Part shown: one piece after another, positions 26,801 through 34,731 of the stretch
Layout of the letters: each line of letters starts with the position of its first letter
Position numbering within the stretch: the stretch's first letter is position 1
Assembly (NCBI GenBank): GCA_041399205.1
Contig: JAWKTK010000015.1
Span: 124,001 to 188,000, forward strand
Source of the DNA: JAGQOZ01 sp041399205
GTDB taxonomy: Bacteria > Planctomycetota > Planctomycetia > Pirellulales > Pirellulaceae
DNA length: 64,000 nucleotides
Reading direction: 5' to 3'
The notes under the pieces: model-generated
The model's database searches: none
What the model was told of the DNA's origin: nothing
The model's input: the letters and a program-made list of their open reading frames with translations, nothing else
Translations under genes and position numbers: made by a program

Positions 26801-28050
26801 GTGTCGGCGATACTGCCCGTTCCGGAGGACGAATTGCCGGACGCCGTACCGTTCGACACGCTGGTGTACGAAACATTGGTCAGCGTTGCGGGAAAATTGT
26901 CCGTGATGGCAGCGCCAATGACATCGGCCGGGCCATTGTTCGAAGCAACAATGGTATACGTTACCGAATTACCCGGCACCGCGGTCACTCGGTTGTCTGT
27001 CTTGGTCACGGCCAAATCAACTTGCGGAACATTCAGGAAGTTAGATGCTTTAGGACCATTCGCTCCGATCAGTCCCATTTCAATGTCGTTTGCGCCAGTT
27101 GGTCCCGAATCAACCGTAAGCACAATGGCGTCCACACTGTTCGCTTCGACCGGTCCCACGAAACTAGAAAACGGAATAAACAAATACGCGGTCGCTCGTC
27201 CTTCCGAAGTCACCGGAATATTGGCAGTGGAGACCGAAAACGTGCCAGCGTCGTCTTCGAACAGAGTGATCTGCACCGTGGCGCCCGTTTGTTCCGCACC
27301 AATCCGTAAGAAGATTCCGGTGTTGTCTCCACCCTGAGTGAGATCGCGTCCGTTCAGCCCAAAGGCCAGATTCGAACCGTCGTTGTCTACTCCGTCCCAG
27401 ATGATTTGTCCGCTGCCAACCACGCCCGGAGGTGCGGAATATTGCAGCACGGGCTCTAGGCCGAATGGATTGATGCTGACTTCGATCGCGTTGGTGCCAG
27501 AATTCAACACGGCAATCACGTCTCGTTCTTGACCCAGAACTTCCGATTCGTCCGGAAACGCTTGTAGTGACGAATCGGCGGACGGAGCAGGCGGAGTGGC
27601 GGTGGTGACTTGCGTTGTTTCAAAACTATCAATCTGCAATCCAGGCTGTCCGGGACGAATCACAGGGCTGACCATTTCTTCCAATGTCGCTCCGCCAAAC
27701 GACTGCGAGGGCTGCAGTACAAAGTAGCCCGCTTCGGGATCCAGGTCTTCAAAGCAGTAGACGCCGTCGGTATCGGTCAGTTCATCGCCCGACGCTTGTA
27801 TGTCGTCGGTGCCGGGTTCGAAAATCCCATCGCCGTCATCCATGAACAATCGCACAGTGATCGCGGGCATCGTTTCGCCCGCCGATGGCACGCCATCTGC
27901 GTTCACATCCTGGAAGGCCGTTCCGGTGATAGAAGGAGTCAGTGTGCCGGCCGACGCGAGAACTCGACGATCTTCCAACTGTTCATACTTCAAGCTATGA
28001 ACACGACGCAAGCTTGTCGTAGAATTCGTTCTTCCAAATGGTGTTCGCAT
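23890..28050 (-). CDS. Giant DUF11-repeat surface protein with SdrD_B domains and LEPR-XLL-like leader
   Basis: A 1386-residue exported protein. The N-terminus is long and basic and contains YEQLEDRRVLAS, the planctomycete LEPR-XLL-type motif near the export signal. An SdrD_B-like domain follows (ITGTAFQDVNADGVPS, DGVYCFEDLDP). Seven DUF11 repeats of about 130 residues run from about 342 to 1245, each opening with a VDLxITKTD-like block and containing NNGPS, FPxxLTNVSFTS, GNTTSGTGDINDTVN and SSITYTVTGTV. A second SdrD_B-like domain (LSGTVYLDLDRNGLRN) is near the C-terminus, which ends ISKRILLASSQQPGG. SdrD_B and DUF11 modules are extracellular beta-sandwich spacers. The protein is likely a cell-surface stalk or adhesin; the ligand is unknown. 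Confidence 0.9.
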   Translation of the reverse strand: MRTPFGRTNSTTSLRRVHSLKYEQLEDRRVLASAGTLTPSITGTAFQDVNADGVPSAGETMPAITVRLFMDDGDGIFEPGTDDIQASGDELTDTDGVYCFEDLDPEAGYFVLQPSQSFGGATLEEMVSPVIRPGQPGLQIDSFETTQVTTATPPAPSADSSLQAFPDESEVLGQERDVIAVLNSGTNAIEVSINPFGLEPVLQYSAPPGVVGSGQIIWDGVDNDGSNLAFGLNGRDLTQGGDNTGIFLRIGAEQTGATVQITLFEDDAGTFSVSTANIPVTSEGRATAYLFIPFSSFVGPVEANSVDAIVLTVDSGPTGANDIEMGLIGANGPKASNFLNVPQVDLAVTKTDNRVTAVPGNSVTYTIVASNNGPADVIGAAITDNFPATLTNVSYTSVSNGTASGNSSSGTGSIADTVNLAAGSSITYTVTGTVAASATGTLENTVTIAAPDTVVELDEDNNVATDIDNLTPQVDLTISKTNNRTQVVPGDVLTYEIVVTNNGPSAVTGALVEDTFISDLINPSFTSTSTGTVTGNTTSGSGDISDSVNMTPGSSITYTVIGTVGPNALNSFSNTATVTAPDGVTELDDSNNTAIDPDVVNAQADLAITKTDGVTQVSPGDQVTYTIVVSNAGPSAINGASVVDAFPNQLTNISFTSSQSGGASGHTTSGTGDINDTVNLPVGSSITYVVTGTVIDSASGTIRNTATVTAPAGIQEINTDNNEAVDTDTVTPEFDLVITKTDNQTEVVAGENVTYVITVSNSGPSDVTGVMVEDVFPATLSNITFSSSATGGATGNSASGNGNLNEAVDLPAGSSITYTVTALVSPTASGSLQNTATVIAPAGLVDSNPDNNSSTDTDTIRREVDLSIVKTVDRSSAVVGQSLTYQIIVTNVGPSAANGATITDAFPAFLTNVSFTSTTSGTVSGNTASGTGNINDNVNLGVGASITYTVTGTVASSASGTVTNTADVAPPQGVTETNSQNNSDNAQTDITPSVDLSISKTVDRATVSPGETLTYTIVATNDGPADVVGAVIADAFPAELTSVTYTSTSTGTVSGNTTSGSNDINDTVNMTVGSTITYIVSATVAASASGTIDNSASITAPNGVTEIATANNLSDASSSVDSSVDLSITKTDDVTLVVAGNQVTYSVVVRNNGPAVAQNATVIDTLPAQLTNVTFTSVASGGATGNTASGAGAINDTVTMPVNSTITYTVTGTVRSDATGSLVNTATVTAVGQTETNSQNNSATDTNVIVENRTSLSGTVYLDLDRNGLRNTDFDPPILNVQIILTGVDETGASVNRSTLTDSNGAYLFDDLVPGTYSLEEIQPGSFQDGPENIGTGSVGSPTATDSAFADIQLVAGTPGVNFDFGELAIQISKRILLASSQQPGG
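24310..27025 (-). repeat. Seven tandem DUF11-coding repeats of about 390 bp
   Basis: The DNA within the giant gene consists of seven imperfect coding repeats. Phrases such as GTGATGGAACT(A/G)CC and the reverse complements of ITYTVTG and NDTVN recur at regular spacing. The copies are diverged at DNA level but keep their protein motifs, which points to old duplication under selection rather than recent expansion. The region is a likely site for assembly collapse. Confidence 0.85.
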
Positions 28051-28360
28051 ACATCCGCATCCTTGTGAATTCGCTAGTACGAACCGTGCTAGCGACGATC
28101 TCTGTTGAATTCGCCGCGCAGCTTCATTATCGGCGTCACGCCTGGCAAACTTTGCCGAATATGCCGAATCTTACTCGGCCAACCGCGACGCAATTCGAGC
28201 TTTGACTTAAAGCTTTCCTGTGCTTAAGCCGAAGCGGGCGAAGCCTAGCTAGCGGGCCTTATGTAGGGCGGTTCCAAATAAGAATGCCGACGAAATCGCA
28301 TACTGTCTTCGAAATGTTGGCACAGAGGGCGCCAGCGGTTTGGTGGTATAGCACTCACTA

Positions 28361-28441
28361 AAATAAACGCAGAGACGCGGAGTTGCGCAGAGGAATGACG
28401 CCCAGAGTACTCTGCGTTACTCGGCGCCTCGGCGTTTTATT
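28361..28441. repeat. ACGCAGAG-type inverted repeat
   Basis: AAATAAACGCAGAGACGCGGAG (28361-28382) faces CTCGGCGCCTCGGCGTTTTATT (28420-28441) as an imperfect inverted repeat, with an inner AGAGTACTCT palindrome (28404-28413). Sequences of this kind (CGCAGAG/CTCTGCG hairpins) are common intergenic repeats in many bacteria. No coding function is seen. Confidence 0.7.
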
Positions 28442-28540
28442 CTTTGCCCGGTGTTGACGGACGAAATTGCCGGACTGCCGCAAAGCGTTGAACATCCTGG
28501 CTTCCTGTTTTGCCAGCATAGCTGGAGCCAATAGCCGTTC

Positions 28541-28559
28541 GTAGTGCCGCCTTCAGGCG
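28541..28559. repeat. Family A repeat, single arm
   Basis: GTAGTGCCGCCTTCAGGCG is one arm of the family A hairpin seen as full inverted repeats at 2814-2870 and 51054-51124. Here no partner arm was found nearby. Confidence 0.7.
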
Positions 28560-28641
28560 AAAAGCGAGATGACATTGTGGATGGCACCGACCGAACCCCG
28601 AATCCAAACTGGCAAGCCGCCGGATGGAATTTCAAAAGTCA

Positions 28642-28785
28642 GTAGCATGGGCCCATGGCCCGTGTGAACCTCGTACCGTGTGAATCTTGTAGCAGGGCCC
28701 GTGAGCTCCGAACAATACGGCAATGAAGCTTCGACACCGCACCCAGGACGCGACAGTCCACAGGTCGGCCATGGGCCCATGCTAC
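28642..28785. repeat. 144-bp segment bounded by perfect 19-bp inverted repeats
   Basis: GTAGCATGGGCCCATGGCC (28642-28660) and its exact reverse complement GGCCATGGGCCCATGCTAC (28767-28785) frame a segment of 106 bases. The inner part repeats GGCCCGTG-like phrases (CCGTGTGAACC, CCGTGTGAATC, GGGCCCGTGAGC). There is no open frame of note. It looks like a small non-autonomous repeat element. Confidence 0.75.
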
Positions 28786-28845
28786 CTTGCGAACGCTGGA
28801 CGTGTTTGTGTTCGGTCGGCTCCCAACGACGAACTCGGTCCCACA

Positions 28846-29442
28846 CTATTTGTGATTGGGCTGCAGAGAATCCAGCGTGATGGGTTTGGCCTTGCCCGCT
28901 TGCAGTTGGACGTCTTGCCACTTGTCCTTGGCGGTGCAACGCACCGTGGCGTGTTGATCGGCCTGTTGGATGGTCATGTAATTGACCTGGCCAAAGACAT
29001 CGCCAAACAGCAGTGTGTTGGAAATCTTCAGTTCGGCCGCGCCGTTGGGCAGTGGCAATTCCAGATACAGCCACGCCGATTTCAGATCCACTTCATAACC
29101 GACCCACGTCCATTCCGCCAGTTCCTTCTTGTCACCCAATCGGAATTGAAGACGAGTCCGTACGTATTTTTGCACTAACGCATCAGCCGCTTGAACGTCC
29201 GTGATCTGGACCTTCGTTTGGCTCGACTGCCGTACGGCATTCTGTAGATCCAGCACGTCCAGCTTGACGGCCACTTCCAGCATCTTGCTTTCTGGATTCC
29301 AATTCGCTTCCGCCGTGCTGACGTGAAAGGGATGAGCGGCAGCGGAGTGGCTGACCCACAAGGCAAGGCTGATGGCGAACAAAATAATTCGCACGTTGTT
29401 GCTTGCTGGCCGATGCGAACGAAATAAAGTTGAACGAATCAT
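28846..29442 (-). CDS. DUF6702 family exported protein
   Basis: A 198-residue protein. An N-terminal hydrophobic stretch near residues 18-36 (VRIILFAISLALWVSHSAAA) is a signal peptide following a basic leader. The mature part starts HPFHVSTAEANWNPESKMLE, the DUF6702 hallmark, and is beta-rich (LQFRLGDKKELAEWTWVGYE). Its start codon overlaps the stop of the upstream M1 peptidase gene by four bases (ATGA), so the two are co-translated. DUF6702 proteins are often found beside M1 peptidase genes in Bacteroidetes and planctomycetes; a helper role for the peptidase is plausible but not shown. Confidence 0.85.
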   Translation of the reverse strand: MIRSTLFRSHRPASNNVRIILFAISLALWVSHSAAAHPFHVSTAEANWNPESKMLEVAVKLDVLDLQNAVRQSSQTKVQITDVQAADALVQKYVRTRLQFRLGDKKELAEWTWVGYEVDLKSAWLYLELPLPNGAAELKISNTLLFGDVFGQVNYMTIQQADQHATVRCTAKDKWQDVQLQAGKAKPITLDSLQPNHK

Positions 29443-31817
29443 TCGTCTTCTTCGTCCTCGTTTTCGTCCTCGTTTTCGTCATCGTCATCTTGGCCTTCTT
29501 CCGCTGCCTTGGCCTTCTGCATTTCGTTCTTTTTCTTTTCATCCTTGAACAGTTCGAACCGGCTCTTGATCACTTGACGAGGCAGATAGTTGTTTTCTCG
29601 TTCCACGTCTGCCGTTTGCAGTCGAGGATCCACTTCCACGGACTTGATGGTCTTGGACGTGATGATCAGTTTGGAAACCGAGCGGTTGTCGCGGCTCCAA
29701 ATTTCCGCTGGAATTTGCAGCGTTTCTTTTTCGCCGTCTTCGTATTCAATCTGGACAATAATGGGCATGACCAAACCGCCCACGTTTTTGAAATCCATCA
29801 CGTAGAAGTTACGGTTCTCTTTGAATAAACGCTTTTCTTTGTCGTTTAACTTGTCCATGAACTTTTCAAAACTCTTGCGATCGGCGTCGGTGACGTCCAA
29901 TTCGTCAAACGAATTGTAAAAGTCCTTCAGTTCTGGGAAGTCGTCTACTCGCTTACGCAATGGTTTGTTGCGTTCTTCGGAAAGCGTGGTTGGTTCGTCT
30001 TCTCGTTCTTCTTTCTTCTTGGCGTTTTCAATGTCGGGATCGGGCGACTTCAGCGTATACAGCCGCATGCCTTCGATCGAAATGTCGACATGCATGGTGG
30101 AATAAAACCAACCTCGCCAAAACCAATCTAAATCGACGCCCGACGCGTCCTCCATGGTTCGAAAGAAATCGGCCGGCGTGGGTCGTTTGAACTTCCAGCG
30201 TCGAGCGTATTCTTTAAAGGCAAAGTCAAACAGTTCACGACCCAGAATCGTTTCGCGAAGAATATTCAACGCCGTTGCGGGCTTGCCGTAGGCGTTATTG
30301 CCAAACTGCAGGATCGATTCAGAATTGGTCATGATCGGCACCTGATTGCCGCTCCGCATGTAGCTGACAATATCCTTCGGTTCACCTCGACGCGAAGGAT
30401 AATCGTCTTCCCATTCTTGTTCGGACAGGTACTGCAGGAACGTGTTCAAGCCTTCATCCATCCAGGTCCACTGACGTTCGTCACTGTTGACGATCATGGG
30501 GAAATAGTTGTGACCCACTTCATGGATGATCACCGAAATCAGTCCGTATTTGGTTTGCGCCGAATACGTACCATCTTCTTCTGGCCGAGGCCCGTTGAAA
30601 CAGATCATGGGATATTCCATGCCGTAGATAGGACCGTTGACCGAAATGGCCGTAGGATAAGGATAGGCAAACGTATACCGCGAATAGACGTTCAGCGTGT
30701 GAATAATCGAATGCGTGGAATACTTGCTCCACAGCGGTTCGGCTTCATTGGGATAATAGGACATGGCCATGACTTGGTTGCCTTCCACGTCATGTTGTTG
30801 TGCGTCCCAAATGAACTTACGCGAAGAAGCCCACGCAAAATCGCGAACATTATCCGCCTTAAAGATCCACGTTTTGGTCTTGTCCGTCTTTTCCTTTTGG
30901 TTCTCTTTCGCTTCATCGGGCGTCACAATAAACACTGGCGTCTTCGCGGACTTGGCGCTTTCCAAACGCGTTCGTTGGTCTTCGCTCAGGACTTCCGTAT
31001 CGTTCAACAGCACGCCGGTGGCGCCCACAATGTGATCGTCGGGCGCGGTGATGCGCACCATGTAGTCGCCCAGTTCCAGAGTGAATTCGCCGTTGCCCAA
31101 AAATTGTTTGTGTTGCCAACCGGTGTAGTCGGTGTAGGCCACCATGCGAGGATACCAGTGAGCCATTTCGTAAATGTAGTTGCCGTCCTTTTCAAAGTAT
31201 TCGTAACCGGATCGAGTTCGAATCAGGGTAGCGTCCGCAATTCGATAGTTCCACGCCACCGAAAAGGAAATGGTTTCGCCCGGAGGAAGCGGTTTTTCTA
31301 AATCAATACGCATCATCGTTTTCACGATGGTGTATTTCATATCCTTGTTCTGCGAATCTTTGACTTCGGTAATCTTGAGCGAACCGTCAAACGATTGACG
31401 CAACAAAATACTTTCCAAAGTTTCGGTCGAAATCCGGTTCAGCGGCGGCGCTTCGGTCGACATCGCTCCGTCCGAAGTAGGCGACAACTGATTCACATCC
31501 AGCTGCAGCCACAAGTAAGACAATTCGTCGGGCGAATGATTCTGGTACGTTATCTTTTCCGAACCATGAATCTCTTGCTTTTCGTCATCCAGCTTCACAT
31601 CAATGATGTAGTTCGCTCGTTGCTGCCAATAGCTCGTGCCAGGAGCTCCCGATGCCGTGCGATACGTATTCGGTGTAGGCAGGATTTCTTCTAACTGACG
31701 AAATTCGTCTCGTTGGCCATATTTGGGGTTCAACACTTGAGCGAGTGCCGAAGTTTGTGCCACCGCGCCAACCAAGAAACAAGCTATCCAAGCCCATGTC
31801 GCAAATCGTGAATTCAT
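29439..31817 (-). CDS. Secreted M1 family metallopeptidase
   Basis: A 792-residue zinc aminopeptidase-like protein. The start MNSRFATWAWIACFLVGAVA gives a signal peptide; a start 39 codons upstream would hide it. The N-terminal beta domain contains YIIDVKLDDEKQEIHGSEKI. The catalytic part has HEVGH (HEXXH zinc ligands and general base) and a third ligand glutamate in WTWMDEGLN. The usual GAMEN exopeptidase motif appears replaced by GMEYPMICFNG, as in many bacterial M1 relatives with unknown specificity. The C-terminal region includes WRGWFYSTMHVDISIEG; the end is a Lys/Glu/Asp-rich low-complexity tail. It is followed with four-base overlap by the DUF6702 gene. Confidence 0.92.
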   Translation of the reverse strand: MNSRFATWAWIACFLVGAVAQTSALAQVLNPKYGQRDEFRQLEEILPTPNTYRTASGAPGTSYWQQRANYIIDVKLDDEKQEIHGSEKITYQNHSPDELSYLWLQLDVNQLSPTSDGAMSTEAPPLNRISTETLESILLRQSFDGSLKITEVKDSQNKDMKYTIVKTMMRIDLEKPLPPGETISFSVAWNYRIADATLIRTRSGYEYFEKDGNYIYEMAHWYPRMVAYTDYTGWQHKQFLGNGEFTLELGDYMVRITAPDDHIVGATGVLLNDTEVLSEDQRTRLESAKSAKTPVFIVTPDEAKENQKEKTDKTKTWIFKADNVRDFAWASSRKFIWDAQQHDVEGNQVMAMSYYPNEAEPLWSKYSTHSIIHTLNVYSRYTFAYPYPTAISVNGPIYGMEYPMICFNGPRPEEDGTYSAQTKYGLISVIIHEVGHNYFPMIVNSDERQWTWMDEGLNTFLQYLSEQEWEDDYPSRRGEPKDIVSYMRSGNQVPIMTNSESILQFGNNAYGKPATALNILRETILGRELFDFAFKEYARRWKFKRPTPADFFRTMEDASGVDLDWFWRGWFYSTMHVDISIEGMRLYTLKSPDPDIENAKKKEEREDEPTTLSEERNKPLRKRVDDFPELKDFYNSFDELDVTDADRKSFEKFMDKLNDKEKRLFKENRNFYVMDFKNVGGLVMPIIVQIEYEDGEKETLQIPAEIWSRDNRSVSKLIITSKTIKSVEVDPRLQTADVERENNYLPRQVIKSRFELFKDEKKKNEMQKAKAAEEGQDDDDENEDENEDEEDE

Positions 31818-32160
31818 GAAATCTTCTTGTCTTTGAAAATCATTGCCAACCAATCGTCCTGGTACCAACCGAATTGCCGTTGGTGGACGTTCCGACGTTT
31901 TCTCTAAACCAGATTGTAAGCAGGTCCGCATCAAGTTGCACCCAGGAACTTGGGGCTTCGTCGCAGCTTTCCTGACAGGACGTCAAGGAGTCTGATCAGG
32001 TCCGTCGCCGAGTTGTGGCGAACCACTATCTGGAATCATAGCCCGCGTGTTTCGCCAAATTCGCGACGAATTGGCCAACGTTGGCAATAATCTGTCGTCT
32101 GATTCGAATGTCATCGAATCAGTTGGTTTGTTTCGTACAAAATGAAGGAGAACGCCTGTT
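31818..32160. other. Divergent promoter region between the M1 peptidase and beta-sandwich protein genes
   Basis: About 340 bases with no recognised gene or repeat. It must contain the divergent promoters; AAGGAG just upstream of 32161 is the ribosome binding site of the next gene. Confidence 0.4.
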
Positions 32161-32817
32161 ATGCGAACGTACATTTTGCTGGCCGTCGGCTTGGTCTTAC
32201 TGACTCGAAGCGCCGGTGCGGAAGAAGTGCTCAAGTGGAACCAAGATGGCTGGAAGTACTGGGATTCAGCAAAACTGGAGGCCAAAGATTGGCACGCGGT
32301 CGATTTTGATGACCAAGATTGGAAAGACGGCACTTCGCCGCTGGGCTACGGCGACGACGACATCAAGACCAAGATTTCATTCGGCGACGATGATGCGGCC
32401 AAGATTCTGACATATCACTTTCGACACGCGATTGAACTGGATGACGCAGTCCATTTAGCGGGCGAACTGATTGTCGATGACGGTGCGGTGGTGTTTGCCA
32501 ACGGAAAAGAAGTCTATCGAATCAATCTGCCTCAAGGCGAACTAAAGCCCACCACGACCGCTCGCATTGCCAAAAGCGGCGACGCGGAACGTTACAAGCA
32601 CAAGTTTGTGATCGAAAAAGACAAACTGACCAAAGGCAAAAATATCATTGCCATTGAAGTCCATCAAATCGGCGGAACCAGCAGCGACTTGGCAGTGGAC
32701 CTGCAATTGGAAGCGGTGGCCGCTGATGCCGAATTCAAAAAGCGAAAAGATGCCGCTCGGCAAGAAGCCGAAGCGATTGAAAACGCCATTGGCTCCGCCG
32801 AAGCTGGCTCGCAATAA
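32161..32817 (+). CDS. Secreted beta-sandwich (galactose-binding-like) domain protein
   Basis: A 218-residue exported protein. Residues 1-20 (MRTYILLAVGLVLLTRSAGA) are a signal peptide. The domain has the pattern of the beta-sandwich module found in planctomycete CotH/lamin-tail proteins: WHAVDFDDQDWKDGTSPLGYG near residue 43, ITYHFRHAIEL-type strand, DGAVVFANGKEVYRINLP and NIIAIEVHQIGGTSSDL. The last 30 residues are an Ala/Glu/Lys-rich helix. AAGGAG precedes the ATG by about 12 bases. Here the module stands alone instead of being part of a larger protein, so it may bind carbohydrate or a partner; no function is assigned. Confidence 0.82.
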   Translation: MRTYILLAVGLVLLTRSAGAEEVLKWNQDGWKYWDSAKLEAKDWHAVDFDDQDWKDGTSPLGYGDDDIKTKISFGDDDAAKILTYHFRHAIELDDAVHLAGELIVDDGAVVFANGKEVYRINLPQGELKPTTTARIAKSGDAERYKHKFVIEKDKLTKGKNIIAIEVHQIGGTSSDLAVDLQLEAVAADAEFKKRKDAARQEAEAIENAIGSAEAGSQ

Positions 32818-32830
32818 GCATATCGGTCAA

Positions 32831-33946
32831 TCATACGGTTGATTGCTCCGCTGGCGAACCTGTTTGCGGTTGGCTGGCGGTTTTCAACACGTTTTGCCAC
32901 TGTGACGCAATGTCGTCAGCAGTGGCAGCGTTGTTCGCTCGAATGGCACGAGTGACCCCCGCCTTCAACCATTGCCAAGTCGCCTTCGCATAGGCCGCTC
33001 GATCCGCGAACGGCACCACCGCGGTTCGTTCGTTTGCCGAAAATAGTTCGCTATGGGCCGACGTATTGGAAGCCACAATTGGAATACCTAACGCCAGTCC
33101 GCTGGCCAACCAAGGCGAATACCGATTTCGCTTGGTCGCGGACCATAACATGTCGGCGTGAGACAAGACTTCGGGCAGATCCAACAACGCCGGCGCGAAG
33201 TGCACCTTGTCCGCAATTTCCACTTGGCTGCGGAAACGCTCTAACCGCCAGCGATCCTCGGGCGTCGTCGGTTCGCCAAAAATCACCATGTGAAACCGAT
33301 CATCAACCACTCGTAATAGATCCGTGGCCCAAATCAAATCTTTCCAGCGACTGTCCGCCGACAAGGGTCCAACACCGGCCGCCCACACCGCATTTTCTGG
33401 AAGCCCCAGACGCTGCAAAACGGTCGCTCGCTCCATGGCGGAAGTTTGCAACAGCGGATAGGCCGGTATCGTGTAAATTGCTGACGATGGAACCCGACCG
33501 TCAACGCTCTTGGCAAAATAGGTTTGTGGCACCACGACGGCTGTTGACGGACGGAGCCAGTTGCGAAGCCAGCGGTCGGCGGCTGGTAATGATCCCAGAC
33601 CGTCAGTGTCGTGATACAGCACACACGGAATGTGGCAACTGTGTGCTGCGAATTGCACCACCGAATGGATCGGCGAAGCCAGCGATTGCACGGCTGCCGG
33701 ACGAATTCGCTGGATCAAACGTCGCAAGCGGCTGACGCTGGCCCAGCTGCCATAGCGATGAGAAATCGCAGCAACAGAATCGTCCGAATCTGCGGCGAAA
33801 TGGTGTCGCAAACGATTCTTACCAGTCAACACGGCTAGGTGGATTTCGAATTCGCTGGCGTCGATGCTTTTTGCCAGTTGCAGAGCGTGATGATACGAAG
33901 CGAATGCGTCCCGGCAACAACAAGCGAGCAGAATCTTGGTAGCCAT
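32831..33946 (-). CDS. Glycosyltransferase, family 4-like (GT-B fold)
   Basis: A 371-residue cytosolic or membrane-associated glycosyltransferase. It starts MATKILLACCCRDAF with GGAAG about nine bases upstream. The C-terminal half has the GT-B nucleotide-sugar region: AAGVGPLSADSRWKDLIWA, FHMVIFGEPTTPED, VHFAPALLDLPEVLSHADML and then a variant EX7E-like segment (SPWLASGLALGIPIVASNTSAHSEL). The N-terminal half holds an acceptor-type domain (QSLASPIHSVVQFAAH). It lies ten bases after hpt on the same strand. The acceptor is unknown; cell-envelope polysaccharide is the likely area, by analogy only. Confidence 0.85.
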   Translation of the reverse strand: MATKILLACCCRDAFASYHHALQLAKSIDASEFEIHLAVLTGKNRLRHHFAADSDDSVAAISHRYGSWASVSRLRRLIQRIRPAAVQSLASPIHSVVQFAAHSCHIPCVLYHDTDGLGSLPAADRWLRNWLRPSTAVVVPQTYFAKSVDGRVPSSAIYTIPAYPLLQTSAMERATVLQRLGLPENAVWAAGVGPLSADSRWKDLIWATDLLRVVDDRFHMVIFGEPTTPEDRWRLERFRSQVEIADKVHFAPALLDLPEVLSHADMLWSATKRNRYSPWLASGLALGIPIVASNTSAHSELFSANERTAVVPFADRAAYAKATWQWLKAGVTRAIRANNAATADDIASQWQNVLKTASQPQTGSPAEQSTV

Positions 33947-33976
33947 GCGGATTCTTCCTTGAATCAATGGATTCGA

Positions 33977-34534
33977 TCAACAGGAGTCGTGGTTTCGTTT
34001 GGTTCGCGACGCGTGACGTTGCAAGTCTTCGTCTTCCAGTGCACCGACGAATGGCAGATTGCGATATTCGTCTTGATAATCCAAACCATAGCCAACCACA
34101 AATTCGTTGGGGATATCAAAACCAACAAAATCGGGTTGAATGGTCACTTCTTGTTGTCCCGACTTGCGTAACAGCACCGCGGTTCGCACCGAAGTCGGTC
34201 CCAGCTTTTCCATCAACTGGATCAGCTCGGCCATGGTGTGCCCCGTGTCAAAAATATCATCCACAATCAGCACGTCATGGTTGGCAATGTCCGGCATCAA
34301 GTCCGAATTGATCACCAACGGGCCGCGACTCGTGGCACCTCGGTAACTGCTCGCCTGCACCACACCTACTCGTAACGGCATAGTCAATTGCCGAATGATA
34401 TCCGCCAACAACACGACGCTGCCGGTCAACACACCAACGATGGTGAGCGGCCGATTTGCGTACGTTTGGTTTATTTCAAAGGCCATCCGAGTCACCCCTT
34501 CTCGGACCTGTTCTTCTGAAATTAGTGTTTTCAT
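33977..34534 (-). CDS. hpt: Hypoxanthine phosphoribosyltransferase
   Basis: A 185-residue purine salvage enzyme transferring phosphoribose from PRPP to hypoxanthine or guanine. The PRPP-binding block is VLIVDDIFDTGHTM; upstream is the IVGVLTGSVVLLADII block and downstream VGFDIPNEFVVGYGLDY, which carries the base-contacting aspartate and Tyr region. Length and order match bacterial HPRT. It is the first gene of a likely two-gene unit with the glycosyltransferase. Confidence 0.95.
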   Translation of the reverse strand: MKTLISEEQVREGVTRMAFEINQTYANRPLTIVGVLTGSVVLLADIIRQLTMPLRVGVVQASSYRGATSRGPLVINSDLMPDIANHDVLIVDDIFDTGHTMAELIQLMEKLGPTSVRTAVLLRKSGQQEVTIQPDFVGFDIPNEFVVGYGLDYQDEYRNLPFVGALEDEDLQRHASRTKRNHDSC

Positions 34535-34731
34535 TTCGGAAATGTGAACCTTAGCGACTATCTTTCACCCCTACAACGCAGTCATTTTAGAACGAGAGCC
34601 GTGGGCTCGATAGCCCGTGACCGGTGGCATTGTCAGTCCGTCTGGTTGGTTCGAGTAACTCCGTGACTTTGCTATAGTGGTGGCGAACGAAAAAAACGAC
34701 TTGACCAAATTCCATCCAAGGCGAAAAGCAA

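Larger units (their letters stand above)
28051..28845. other. Repeat-filled intergenic region
   Basis: About 800 bases between two minus-strand genes. It holds an ACGCAGAG-type inverted repeat, one family A arm and a 144-bp inverted-repeat-bounded segment, all listed separately. Open frames crossing them on either strand have no protein character. No gene is called. Confidence 0.7.

Noticed and set aside
28553..29074. Minus-strand open frame running from the repeat cluster into the DUF6702 gene
   Set aside because: It crosses several intergenic repeats and overlaps the DUF6702 gene in the wrong frame.
30417..31301. Long plus-strand open frame opposite the M1 peptidase gene
   Set aside because: It is antisense to conserved peptidase sequence, without ribosome binding site or known domain.
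34603..34616. GGGCT-CGAT-AGCCC hairpin upstream of the sulfatase gene
   Set aside because: The stem is only five pairs, without a T-run or a second copy of clear similarity, so no element is called.
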